Shown: in pieces, positions 8,334 through 14,707 of the stretch | Layout of the letters: the number at the start of each line of letters is the position of its first letter | Position numbering within the stretch: position 1 is the stretch's first letter | Assembly (NCBI GenBank): GCA_041738285.1 | Contig: JBGSQB010000240.1 | Span: forward strand, 1 to 17,031 | DNA from: SZUA-521 sp041738285 | GTDB taxonomy: Bacteria; Pseudomonadota; Gammaproteobacteria; Pseudomonadales; Azotimanducaceae | DNA length: 17,031 bases | Reading direction: 5' to 3' | Notes under the pieces: generated by a model | Database searches by the model: none | What the model was told of the DNA's origin: nothing | The model's input: the letters and a program-made list of their open reading frames with translations, nothing else | Program-made: the position numbers and the translations under genes

Positions 8334-9126
8334 TCTGCTCGAGGCGATGCGCCATTGGCGCTTCGAGCCACCGCACGACTTGCTGGCGGACCGAGTCGTG
8401 CTGGTAACCGGCGCAGGCGCAGGCATCGGCCGCGCTGCCGCGCGGTGTTTCGCCCACTTTGGCGCCAATGTCGTGCTACTCGGTCGCACGCAGGCGAAGC
8501 TCGAAGCAGTGTTCGACGACATCCTTGCGTCCACCACCACGGATCCCACGATCGTGCCTTGCGACCTCGAACATGCGACTCCAGCGCACTTCGCAGAGCT
8601 CAACGACTCGATCCGCAAACACTATGGCCGCCTCGATGGCCTGCTACACAACGCAAGCGCGCTGGGTCCGCGCGTGCCCTTCGAGCACTACGATGCAGCG
8701 GCATGGCGCCGTGTCATGCGTGTGAACGTCGACGCGGCCGCCGAGCTGACACGCGCGGTGCTGCCGGTGTTGCGGCAATCGACCGATGCGTCGATCGTTT
8801 TCACGAGTTCCAGTGTCGGCCGCAAGGCACGCGCGTACTGGGGCGCGTACGCGGTGTCGAAGTTCGCCACCGAAGGCCTCATGCAACTGCTCGCCGACGA
8901 ACTCGAGCACGAACGCATCCGCTGCAACAGCATCAATCCTGGCGCGACCCGAACCGCCATGCGGGCGACCGCGTATCCGGGCGAGGACCCGACCACCGTA
9001 GCCGCACCCGAGTCTCGACTCGATCTCTATCTCTATCTGCTCTCGAGTCTGTCGACGGACACCAGTGGTGATGCGTTCGATGCGCGCGACTGGGTGTACC
9101 GCCGGAAAAATACGTCAGAACATTGA
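8311..9126 (+). CDS. yciK: YciK-type short-chain dehydrogenase/reductase
   Basis: 271 residues in the longest reading, a classical SDR: TGAGAGIG cofactor loop (33-40), LHNAS (the NNAG equivalent, about 112-116), catalytic Ser in FTSSSVG (about 166-168), Y180 and K184 in GAYAVSKFATEG, and NPGATRTAMRA after the active site. It resembles E. coli YciK throughout (SSSVGRxxRAxWGAYAxSKFATEG, INPGxTRTAMRA). The physiological substrate of YciK is not established. Start choice is uncertain: ATG 8311 lies inside ubiG and has no clear Shine-Dalgarno, while ATG 8347 (MRHWRFEP) is nearer the E. coli length but has GAGG only 2 nt away. In Pseudomonas a mupP gene sits between ubiG and yciK; here the genes overlap, so it is missing. 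Followed by a terminator. Confidence 0.9.
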   Translation: MPESPYADLLEAMRHWRFEPPHDLLADRVVLVTGAGAGIGRAAARCFAHFGANVVLLGRTQAKLEAVFDDILASTTTDPTIVPCDLEHATPAHFAELNDSIRKHYGRLDGLLHNASALGPRVPFEHYDAAAWRRVMRVNVDAAAELTRAVLPVLRQSTDASIVFTSSSVGRKARAYWGAYAVSKFATEGLMQLLADELEHERIRCNSINPGATRTAMRATAYPGEDPTTVAAPESRLDLYLYLLSSLSTDTSGDAFDARDWVYRRKNTSEH

Positions 9127-9142
9127 CGCGGCGACCGTTCTC

Positions 9143-9163
9143 CGGCGCGCCCGGCGCCGTTTT
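9143..9163 (+). terminator. Rho-independent terminator after yciK
   Basis: CGGCGC (9143-9148), a 5-nt loop GCCCG, and GCGCCG (9154-9159) form a perfect 6-bp GC stem, followed at once by TTTT (9160-9163). It begins 16 nt after the yciK stop. The T run is short, so termination may be partial, but position and form fit the end of the deaminase-ubiG-yciK transcript. Confidence 0.55.
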
Positions 9164-9297
9164 GTCGTCAAAGTGCGGTGTTCTGTGACGCAGTTCCGCC
9201 GGCATGGAAGCTGCATTGACTCCAACGTCACCCAGCAGCGCCGGAAAATCGACATGCAGCCAGCTTCCGTTCTTCGCACCAACCGCGAATCAATCTC

Positions 9298-9384
9298 GTG
9301 GGAGCGGGCTTGCCCGCGAAGCAATCCAGAACACCCAATCACTCGTTCGCGCGCCAGCGCGCCCCCAAAGCGCATCGCTCCCAC
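9298..9384. repeat. REP/BIME-like palindromic element
   Basis: The outer ends are a perfect 9-bp inverted repeat, GTGGGAGCG (9298-9306) and CGCTCCCAC (9376-9384). Inside the left end is a hairpin GCGGGC-TT-GCCCGC (9304-9317), then CGAAGC; this left half is the well-known Pseudomonas-type REP consensus, GTGGGAGCGGGCTTGCCCGC followed by GAA. Inside the right end is a second hairpin GCGCGC-CA-GCGCGC (9349-9362). Read from the right on the minus strand it is again GTGGGAGCG, a spacer, a hairpin and GAA, so the element looks like two REP units in inverted orientation (a BIME). It lies in the gap between yciK and rluB, the usual kind of extragenic site. No other copy is seen in this window. Such elements are normally mobilised by RAYT transposases, none of which is encoded here. 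Confidence 0.75.
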
Positions 9385-9388
9385 TTCG

Positions 9389-9733
9389 ATGGACCCGATC
9401 CTGCTGGTACGCATCGATGACGAGGTATTGACTGATCGCACGCGCAGTCGAATTACGCTGTTGATCGCGGCGCTGATCCCGCATCCTGATTGGATGTTCA
9501 ATTTCGACTCGCGCACCATAGCGGTCCCGTTGGGTGGTCGTGATACTGTCGATGAGGGGTTTCTCGCGGAACGCATCAGATTGATGGTGGCTGCGACGTC
9601 GGCCGCGCTACACGCGCCAACGGTCACGGTCGCGATCGCAACTGCCGATCAACTGCGCGACCAACGCAGTGCCGCCATCGACGCAATGCGCCGTGGACGC
9701 AATCGCGTGATCAGTTTTTCGGGCGTTCGATGA
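9389..9733 (+). CDS. Hypothetical protein (orphan small ORF)
   Basis: I do not recognise this 114-residue frame. It begins MDPILLVRIDDEVL and ends RGRNRVISFSGVR; it has mixed hydrophobic and charged stretches, no signal peptide, no clear membrane segment and no motif I can name. The ATG is 5 nt past the right end of the REP element and has no Shine-Dalgarno. The frame stays open upstream through the REP element to 9065, inside yciK, but that part is Arg-rich and reads like non-coding sequence. The 3' end overlaps the convergent rluB stop by 23 nt. Codon third positions still lean to G/C, though less visibly than in neighbours, with ATA, AGA, CTA and TTG codons present. It could be a lineage-specific small gene, a decaying remnant, or chance. 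Confidence 0.35.
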   Translation: MDPILLVRIDDEVLTDRTRSRITLLIAALIPHPDWMFNFDSRTIAVPLGGRDTVDEGFLAERIRLMVAATSAALHAPTVTVAIATADQLRDQRSAAIDAMRRGRNRVISFSGVR

Positions 9734-10598
9734 GTGCGCTCTTGGTGCGACGACGTTTGGCGGCGCTCGGACGCAGCACTGCCAGCTTAGGGACGGGTAG
9801 ATCGACCAGCCGATACAGCGACCCGACGTCCGAGGCCGATAGCTCCGTCCAGGTTCCGCGCTTCACCGCCGCGGGCAATCCCACCGAGCCGTAACGCACT
9901 CGCTTCAGGCGCGATACCCGAATCCCTTGAGATTCGAACAAGCGCCGCACCTCGCGGTTGCGACCTTCGAGCAGCGTGACGTGATACCAGTGGTTGCGGG
10001 CCGTACCGCCACCGTAGCGAATGTCGGCAAAGCGAGCCAGGTCGCCATCTTCGAGCAGCACGCCGTCACGCAACATGGCCATCGTCGCAGAATCGAGGTT
10101 GGCATCTACCCTGACGACGTATTCCCGCTCCACACCCGCGCCCGGATGCATGAGTCTGTTGGCCAGGGCGCCGTCGTTGGTAAACAGTAGAAGCCCACTC
10201 GAATTGATGTCGAGCCTGCCAACGGAAACCCAGCGACCGCGCGACAGCCGCGGCAGACTGTCGAAGCACGTGGGCCGGCCCTCGGGATCGTTGCGGGTGC
10301 AGATTACGCCTTCCGCCTTGTTCAGGAGCAGCACCCGTGCACCCCCCTGATTGGCACCCGAAGCGCTGCGTCGTCGCTCGATGCCGTCGACGCGGATGCG
10401 GTCGGATTCACCGACCCGGGTGCCGATTGTCGCGACGCTGCCGTTGACCTCGACCCGGCCGGCCGCAATCCAGCGCTCGAGTTCGCGGCGCGAACCGAGG
10501 CCGAGGTCCGCCAGCACCTTCTGCAACTTCTCGGTTGCCGCGTTGCTCGCCTGACCACGTTCCGCGCGCCTGCGCCCGCCGCCGGCAGATCGTGTCAC
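9711..10598 (-). CDS. rluB: 23S rRNA pseudouridine synthase, RluB family
   Basis: 295 residues. An S4 RNA-binding domain occupies about 22-70 (EKLQKVLADLGLGSRRELERWI). The RsuA/RluB catalytic domain follows, with the catalytic aspartate D130 in VSVGRLDINSSGLLLFTNDG, then HPGAGVEREYVVRV, and EGRNREVRRLFESQG, the arginine-rich signature of the family. Both termini are basic. RluB in E. coli makes the pseudouridine at 23S position 2605 during large-subunit assembly; choice of RluB over RluE/RluF rests on the S4 domain and on the scpA-scpB-rluB order, which is widespread. The start is GTG at 10598, in a GTGA overlap with the scpB stop. The 3' end overlaps the orphan ORF on the other strand by 23 nt. 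Confidence 0.92.
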   Translation of the reverse strand: MTRSAGGGRRRAERGQASNAATEKLQKVLADLGLGSRRELERWIAAGRVEVNGSVATIGTRVGESDRIRVDGIERRRSASGANQGGARVLLLNKAEGVICTRNDPEGRPTCFDSLPRLSRGRWVSVGRLDINSSGLLLFTNDGALANRLMHPGAGVEREYVVRVDANLDSATMAMLRDGVLLEDGDLARFADIRYGGGTARNHWYHVTLLEGRNREVRRLFESQGIRVSRLKRVRYGSVGLPAAVKRGTWTELSASDVGSLYRLVDLPVPKLAVLRPSAAKRRRTKSALIERPKN

Positions 10599-11290
10599 GA
10601 GCCGCGCTCGGTTCCCGACACAGGCAGAACGTCGATCGCGCCATGTTCATCGACCGCATCTGCCACTGCATCTTCGATGTCGGCCTCATCATCGACTTCG
10701 AAGGAAACCAGCGGCGGCGCATATTCGGGTCCGGCGCCGGCGAGTTCCGCTTCGATCGGTTCCAGCAACGCCTTGATCTCCGGCAATGGCGGCAACTCGT
10801 CGAGCGCCTTGAGCCCGAAATAATCGAGGAACGCCTTACTCGTGCCATACATCGCGGGTCGACCCGGCACCTCGCGAAAGCCAACGACTCGAATCCAGTC
10901 GCGTTCGATCAGCGTGCGGATGATGTTCGAGCCGACGCTGACGCCGCGCACCTGCTCGATGTCACCGCGCGTGACGGGCTGTTTGTAGGCGATGAGCGCC
11001 AGCGTCTCGAGCAACGCCCGTGTGTAGCGTGGCGGTCGCTCCTGCCACATGCGACTCATCCAGGGCGCCAAAGACTGTCTGACCTGAAATCGGAACCCCG
11101 ACGCCACGCGCTTGAGTTCGTAGCCACGACCTTCGCACTCGCGCTCGATCTCGTCGATCACTTCCCTGATTATGACGCGATCACACTCATCGTCGGCAAA
11201 TACCGCCACGATCTGATCCAGCGACAGCGGCTGATCCGCGCACAATAGCGCGGCTTCCACGATCTGTTTGATGTTGTTGCGTTCGAGCAT
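10595..11290 (-). CDS. scpB: Segregation and condensation protein B
   Basis: 231 residues starting MLERNNIKQIVEAALLCADQPLSLDQ, the usual first winged helix of ScpB. The second winged helix contains RYTRALLETLALIAYKQPVTRGDIEQVRGV (88-117, the family signature) and GRPAMYGTSKAFLDYFGL (153-170). Beyond about residue 195 there is an acidic tail (VDDEADIEDAVADAVDEHG). ScpB dimers bind the ScpA kleisin and SMC to form the condensin that compacts and segregates the chromosome. The frame extends to a GTG at 11335 that would overlap scpA by 17 nt, but the extra residues show no family resemblance; ATG 11290, 28 nt after the scpA stop, is preferred although it lacks a clear Shine-Dalgarno. No smc gene is in the window. 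Confidence 0.92.
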   Translation of the reverse strand: MLERNNIKQIVEAALLCADQPLSLDQIVAVFADDECDRVIIREVIDEIERECEGRGYELKRVASGFRFQVRQSLAPWMSRMWQERPPRYTRALLETLALIAYKQPVTRGDIEQVRGVSVGSNIIRTLIERDWIRVVGFREVPGRPAMYGTSKAFLDYFGLKALDELPPLPEIKALLEPIEAELAGAGPEYAPPLVSFEVDDEADIEDAVADAVDEHGAIDVLPVSGTERGS

Positions 11291-11318
11291 GTTTGCGCCC
11301 AGTAAAAAGTTGGGCCGG

Positions 11319-12173
11319 TCAATTGACTGCGGCACGTAGATAGATCGGTGCGAACGCCTCGTTCTGCACCAGGTCGATGAGCCCCTCGCGGAGCAGTTCC
11401 ATGATCGCCAGAAATGTCACGATCACGCCCATGCGTCCCTCGCGCATGTTGAAAAGACCCACAAAGGGCATGAATTCCTCCGGCGCGCCGTTGATCTGCG
11501 CGAGCACGTCACTCATCCGTTCACGGACCGACAACGGCTCGAGCTGCACAGAGTGACGCTGGAACATCTCTACGCGGTTGAGCACCGAAGCCAGCGCGAT
11601 CAGCACTTCCTTGAGATCGACTTCGGGCGCCGCCTTCGTGATCCCGAGGTCCGGCGCCGCGGCGTAGGCCCGGAAGATGTCGCGTTCCATACGCGGCAAC
11701 TGATCGATCTCTTCGGCTGCGGTCTTGAAGCGCTCGTATTCCTGCAAGCGGCGGATCAGCTGAGCGCGAGGGTCCTCTTCATCGTCTTCGTCGAAACTCG
11801 GACGCGGCAGCAACATACGGGACTTGATCTCCGCCAGGAGCGCCGCCATCACCAGGTACTCGGCGGCGAGTTCGAGCTGCATTGAATGCATGAGCTCGAT
11901 GTACTCCATGTATTGACGCGTCACTTCGGCGACCCGCACCTGGAGGATGTCGAGGTTCTGGCGCCTGATCAGATAGAGCAGAAGGTCGAGCGGCCCTTCG
12001 AAGGTGTCGAGAAAGACTTCGAGGGCATCCGGCGGAATGTAGAGATCGACCGGCAGCTCCGACACCGCCTCGCCGCTCACGACGGCGATGGTATCGGCGG
12101 ACTGCTCCCGCAAGGCACCTAGACGCACGACGTTTGCGGGGGGATGTTCCAGCGATTCGGCTTTTGGATTCAT
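11319..12173 (-). CDS. scpA: Segregation and condensation protein A (kleisin)
   Basis: 284 residues. After an N-terminal extension of about 50 residues comes the ScpA hallmark FEGPLDLLLYLIRRQNLDI (58-76), then helical segments with EYLVMAALLAEIKSRMLLP, a short acidic linker (FDEDDEEDP), a second helical region and a C-terminal winged helix (VIVTFLAIMELLREGLIDLVQ, then APIYL). As the kleisin it bridges SMC heads and recruits ScpB. The ATG overlaps the trpS stop by one base (TGATG), pointing to translational coupling, and scpB follows. The N-terminal extension is longer than in Firmicutes ScpA, but long N termini are common in proteobacterial ones. Confidence 0.94.
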   Translation of the reverse strand: MNPKAESLEHPPANVVRLGALREQSADTIAVVSGEAVSELPVDLYIPPDALEVFLDTFEGPLDLLLYLIRRQNLDILQVRVAEVTRQYMEYIELMHSMQLELAAEYLVMAALLAEIKSRMLLPRPSFDEDDEEDPRAQLIRRLQEYERFKTAAEEIDQLPRMERDIFRAYAAAPDLGITKAAPEVDLKEVLIALASVLNRVEMFQRHSVQLEPLSVRERMSDVLAQINGAPEEFMPFVGLFNMREGRMGVIVTFLAIMELLREGLIDLVQNEAFAPIYLRAAVN

Positions 12174-13384
12174 CAGTGGCTGATTCCGATGGCGGAACGC
12201 ACTTCGTCGAGCGTCTCGCGCGCAACGTCGCGAGCGCTTTCCGAGCCTTCGAGTAGAATCGAGCGTACGAGGTCAGGATCACTCTCGAACTGGCGCGCCC
12301 GATCGCGCATCGACGCCTGTTCTTCGTTGATCGCCTCGATCAATGGTGCCTTGCATTCGAGGCAGCCGATACCGGCCGATCGACAACCTTGGGTCACCCA
12401 ACTGCGCCGATCATCGTCGGAGTAGATTTCGTGCAGCGAAAACACGGGACATCGCGCAGGCTCCCCTGGATCCGTGCGGCGCACGCGCGCTGGGTCCGTC
12501 GTCATCGTGCGGATCTTCTGTGCCACGACATCGGGTTCTTCACGCAGCCGGATCGTGTTGTTGTAGGACTTCGACATCTTTTCACCGTCGAGGCCAACCA
12601 CCTTCGGTGTCTGTGTCAGCAGCGGTTTGGGTTCCGGCAGCACGATCCGTCCGCCGCCTTCGAGGTACCCGTACAGACGTTCGCGGTCACCGATCGACAG
12701 GTTCTGCTGCTCCGCGAGGAGCGCGCGTGCGCGCTCGAGGCTCTCCACGTCACCGCCGGTCAGATAGGCGTCGCGCAGCGTCGTGTAGATGCGAGCAACC
12801 TTCTTGCCCATCTTCTTCACCGCCGCCTCGGCATGCTGTTCGAACCCGGGCTCCCGTCCGTAGATGTGGTTGAAGCGTCGCGCCACCTCCCGCGTCAACT
12901 CGACGTGAGCGACCTGATCGGACCCCACTGGTACATGCCCTGCGCGATAGGCCAGGATGTCGGCGGACTGCAACAGCGGATATCCCAGAAAGCCGTAGGT
13001 GGCGAGATCCTTGTCGTTCAGCTTCAGCTGCTGATCCTTGTAACTGGGCACACGCTCCAGCCAGCTCACCGGCGTGATCATCGACAGTAGCAGGTGTAGC
13101 TCCGCGTGCTCGGGTACTTTCGACTGGACAAACAACGTCGACGAGCCCGGATTCACGCCCGCGGCCAACCAGTCCACCACCGTATCGAAAGTGAACTGCT
13201 CGATGTCATAGGGCTCATCGTAGTGGGTGGTCAGTGCATGCCAGTCGGCCACGAAGAAGAAGCACTCGTATTCGTGCTGCAACTGAATCCAGTTTTTCAG
13301 AACACCGTGATAGTGGCCGAGATGCAGACGGCCAGTGGGTCGCATGCCAGACACGACCCGCTGGTCGGAGTCGCTACTACTCAA
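12173..13384 (-). CDS. trpS: Tryptophanyl-tRNA synthetase with four-Cys [4Fe-4S]-type motif
   Basis: 403 residues from the chosen start. Class I signatures are HLGH (21-24) in SGMRPTGRLHLGHYHG and KMSKS (269-273). Between Rossmann fold and KMSKS there is an insertion of about 60 residues compared with E. coli TrpRS (334), as in the long TrpRS of Pseudomonas. In the C-terminal tRNA-binding region are C312, C334, C341 and C344 (C-x21-C-x6-C-x2-C), matching the [4Fe-4S] ligand pattern known from Thermotoga maritima TrpRS. Start: the open frame reaches a TTG at 13402, but that is only about 5 nt from the predicted transcript start; TTG 13384 has GAGGA 7-8 nt upstream and a sensible leader. The conserved SGMRPTG motif excludes an ATG start at 13345. 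First gene of trpS-scpA-scpB-rluB. Confidence 0.93.
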   Translation of the reverse strand: MSSSDSDQRVVSGMRPTGRLHLGHYHGVLKNWIQLQHEYECFFFVADWHALTTHYDEPYDIEQFTFDTVVDWLAAGVNPGSSTLFVQSKVPEHAELHLLLSMITPVSWLERVPSYKDQQLKLNDKDLATYGFLGYPLLQSADILAYRAGHVPVGSDQVAHVELTREVARRFNHIYGREPGFEQHAEAAVKKMGKKVARIYTTLRDAYLTGGDVESLERARALLAEQQNLSIGDRERLYGYLEGGGRIVLPEPKPLLTQTPKVVGLDGEKMSKSYNNTIRLREEPDVVAQKIRTMTTDPARVRRTDPGEPARCPVFSLHEIYSDDDRRSWVTQGCRSAGIGCLECKAPLIEAINEEQASMRDRARQFESDPDLVRSILLEGSESARDVARETLDEVRSAIGISH

Positions 13385-13413
13385 TCCTGATCCTCGGGGC
13401 AAAATGCCCGCGC

Positions 13414-13419
13414 ATTATA
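13414..13419 (-). promoter_or_regulatory. -10 box (TATAAT) of the trpS operon
   Basis: A perfect TATAAT on the minus strand, 21 nt downstream of the yciO stop side and placing the transcript start near 13407. The leader to the preferred TTG start at 13384 would be about 23 nt and contains GAGGA. The -35 region at 16-18 nt is poor (TGAAGC-like). The early leader can also fold GGGCA-TTT-TGCCC (about 13397-13409), which I mention without assigning a role. Confidence 0.6.
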
Positions 13420-13439
13420 CCCACGGCGGGCGATGTGCT

Positions 13440-14051
13440 TCATTGGAAGGTTCCGAGGCCCTGACGCACCACGGTCGGCTCGGAATCCGTCAGGTCCACC
13501 ACGGTGGTGGGGATGAACCCACCGGCACCGCCATCGATGATCAGATCGACCTGACGCTCCAAGCGCGCCCGGAATTCCTCGGGTTGCGAAAGGGGTGTCG
13601 TCTCGCCGGGCATGATCAGGCTTGTCGACATGAGCGGCTCACCCACGGCCTCGAGCAGTGCCTGGGCAATGGGATGGGCCGGCACCCGTAGCCCGATGGT
13701 CTTGCGCCGGGGATGCACCAGGCGCCGCGGCACCTCGCGACTCGCCTGCAACAGAAAGGTGAATGGGCCGGGCGTCAGTCGCTTCAGGATTCGATAGCTC
13801 CAGTTGTCTACGCGCGCGTAGTTCGACAGTTCCGACAGATCTCGGCAGACGAGGGTGAAGTGATGCAGTTTGTCGAGTCGACGAATGGCCCGGATACGCT
13901 CCAGTCCTGCCTTGTCGCCGATCTGGCACGCAAGCGCATAGGTCGAATCCGTTGGATAGACGATCACGCCGCCCCCTCGAACGATGTCAGCGGCCTGTTT
14001 GAGCAGCCGCATCTGCGGGTGCGTCGGATGGATCGAAAAGTACTGGCTCAC
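13440..14051 (-). CDS. yciO: YciO, Sua5/YciO/YrdC-family protein
   Basis: 203 residues, collinear with E. coli YciO (206): it opens MSQYFSIHPTHPQMRLLKQA, has the nucleotide/threonylcarbamoyl-binding core GGGVIVYPTDSTYALAC, then KLHHFTLVCRDLSELS, TPGPFTFLL, RKTIGLRVPAHPIAQALLEAVGEPLMSTSL and PTTVVDLT. The family includes L-threonylcarbamoyladenylate synthases (TsaC/Sua5) that make the t6A precursor for tRNA; YciO is the paralogous branch and its own role is less clear, so t6A synthesis here is not assured. The start is GTG at 14051; no strong Shine-Dalgarno is visible. It is divergent from yciB and lies 55 nt upstream of trpS, which has its own promoter. Confidence 0.92.
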   Translation of the reverse strand: MSQYFSIHPTHPQMRLLKQAADIVRGGGVIVYPTDSTYALACQIGDKAGLERIRAIRRLDKLHHFTLVCRDLSELSNYARVDNWSYRILKRLTPGPFTFLLQASREVPRRLVHPRRKTIGLRVPAHPIAQALLEAVGEPLMSTSLIMPGETTPLSQPEEFRARLERQVDLIIDGGAGGFIPTTVVDLTDSEPTVVRQGLGTFQ

Positions 14052-14097
14052 GGAAGATTTTTCTCAGAACCTGGACCGCGCTTCCTTCAGCACGGGT

Positions 14098-14119
14098 CGC
14101 GAATCTCTTATGATTCGCG
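14098..14119. promoter_or_regulatory. Perfect 8-bp inverted repeat, possible operator
   Basis: CGCGAATC (14098-14105), a 6-nt spacer TCTTAT and GATTCGCG (14112-14119) form a perfect inverted repeat in the 89-bp divergent yciO/yciB intergenic region. It covers the candidate yciB -10 box. It could bind a dimeric repressor controlling one or both genes. There is no T run after it, so a terminator is unlikely. The role is inference. Confidence 0.4.
14109..14114 (+). promoter_or_regulatory. Candidate -10 box of the yciB operon
   Basis: TATGAT matches TATAAT at 5 of 6 positions and would start transcription near 14121, giving a leader of about 20 nt to the yciB ATG. The upstream hexamer at the 17-nt distance (TTCAGC, 14086-14091) is a poor -35. 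It lies in the spacer and right arm of the inverted repeat at 14098-14119. Confidence 0.4.
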
Positions 14120-14140
14120 CACCACCAGATACCCGACCTC

Positions 14141-14707
14141 ATGCAATTTCTCGAATTCGTCCCCATTCTAGTCTTCGTCGCCGTCTATTACTTTGCCGAC
14201 ATCTTTGCGGCCACCGCAGCGATCATGATCGCGGTGGGCCTGCAGATGGCCGCAACGCGACTCGCGGGCCGCCCGATCAGCCAACAGCTCAAGGTGACGT
14301 TCTGGCTCACGCTCATTTTCGGCGGTCTGACCCTCGTGCTGCAGGACAAGCTGTTCATCCAATGGAAGCCGACGATCGTCAACTGGGCGCTGGCCACGGC
14401 ACTCCTGATCAGCCAATTCGTCGGTGAGCGGAACCTCATCGAGCGGATGCTCGGCCGACAAATGGAGTTGCCGCCCCGGATCTGGAAGACCCTCAACCTT
14501 GGCTGGGCCACGGGCTTCATCATTGCCGGCGTGTTGAATCTGGTGGTCGCCTACAACTTCAGCGAGTCCTTCTGGGTGAACTACAAACTGATCGGTGGCT
14601 TTGCCATCACGCTGATCTACATCGTGATCACCTACGCTTATCTCGCCACGTCGGGCCATCTGACCGCGCTGGAAGCGGCCGGCAAGACCCGGGAGTCGAA
14701 CCCGTGA
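14141..14707 (+). CDS. yciB: Inner-membrane-spanning protein YciB
   Basis: 188 residues, clearly related to E. coli YciB (179): MQFLEFVPILVFVAVYYFADIFAATAAIMIAVGL at the N terminus is split over two hydrophobic segments, followed by VTFWLTLIFGGLTLVLQDKLFIQWKPT, LLISQF, LIERMLGRQMELPPRIWKTLNLGWA and a last hydrophobic region around 118-170. About five or six membrane spans are visible. YciB (older names IspZ, septation protein A) is an inner-membrane protein that affects cell division and envelope synthesis in enterobacteria; no enzymatic activity is established. It opens a plus-strand run; its TGA stop overlaps the GTG start of the next gene (GTGA). Confidence 0.94.
   Translation: MQFLEFVPILVFVAVYYFADIFAATAAIMIAVGLQMAATRLAGRPISQQLKVTFWLTLIFGGLTLVLQDKLFIQWKPTIVNWALATALLISQFVGERNLIERMLGRQMELPPRIWKTLNLGWATGFIIAGVLNLVVAYNFSESFWVNYKLIGGFAITLIYIVITYAYLATSGHLTALEAAGKTRESNP

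Noticed and set aside
9018..9048. CTCTAT-type short tandem repeat near the end of yciK
   Set aside because: It encodes LDLYLYLLSS, hydrophobic residues expected in the YciK C-terminal region (LYLWL in E. coli), so it reads as coding sequence, not a repeat with its own role.
9065..9388. Upstream extension of the orphan ORF into yciK
   Set aside because: It would overlap the yciK end and read through the terminator and REP element; the residues are Arg-rich with no family resemblance.
9115..9627. 170-codon minus-strand frame across the yciK-rluB gap
   Set aside because: Its residues are Arg/Ser-rich, it crosses the terminator and the REP element, and it has no ribosome-binding site or recognisable domain.
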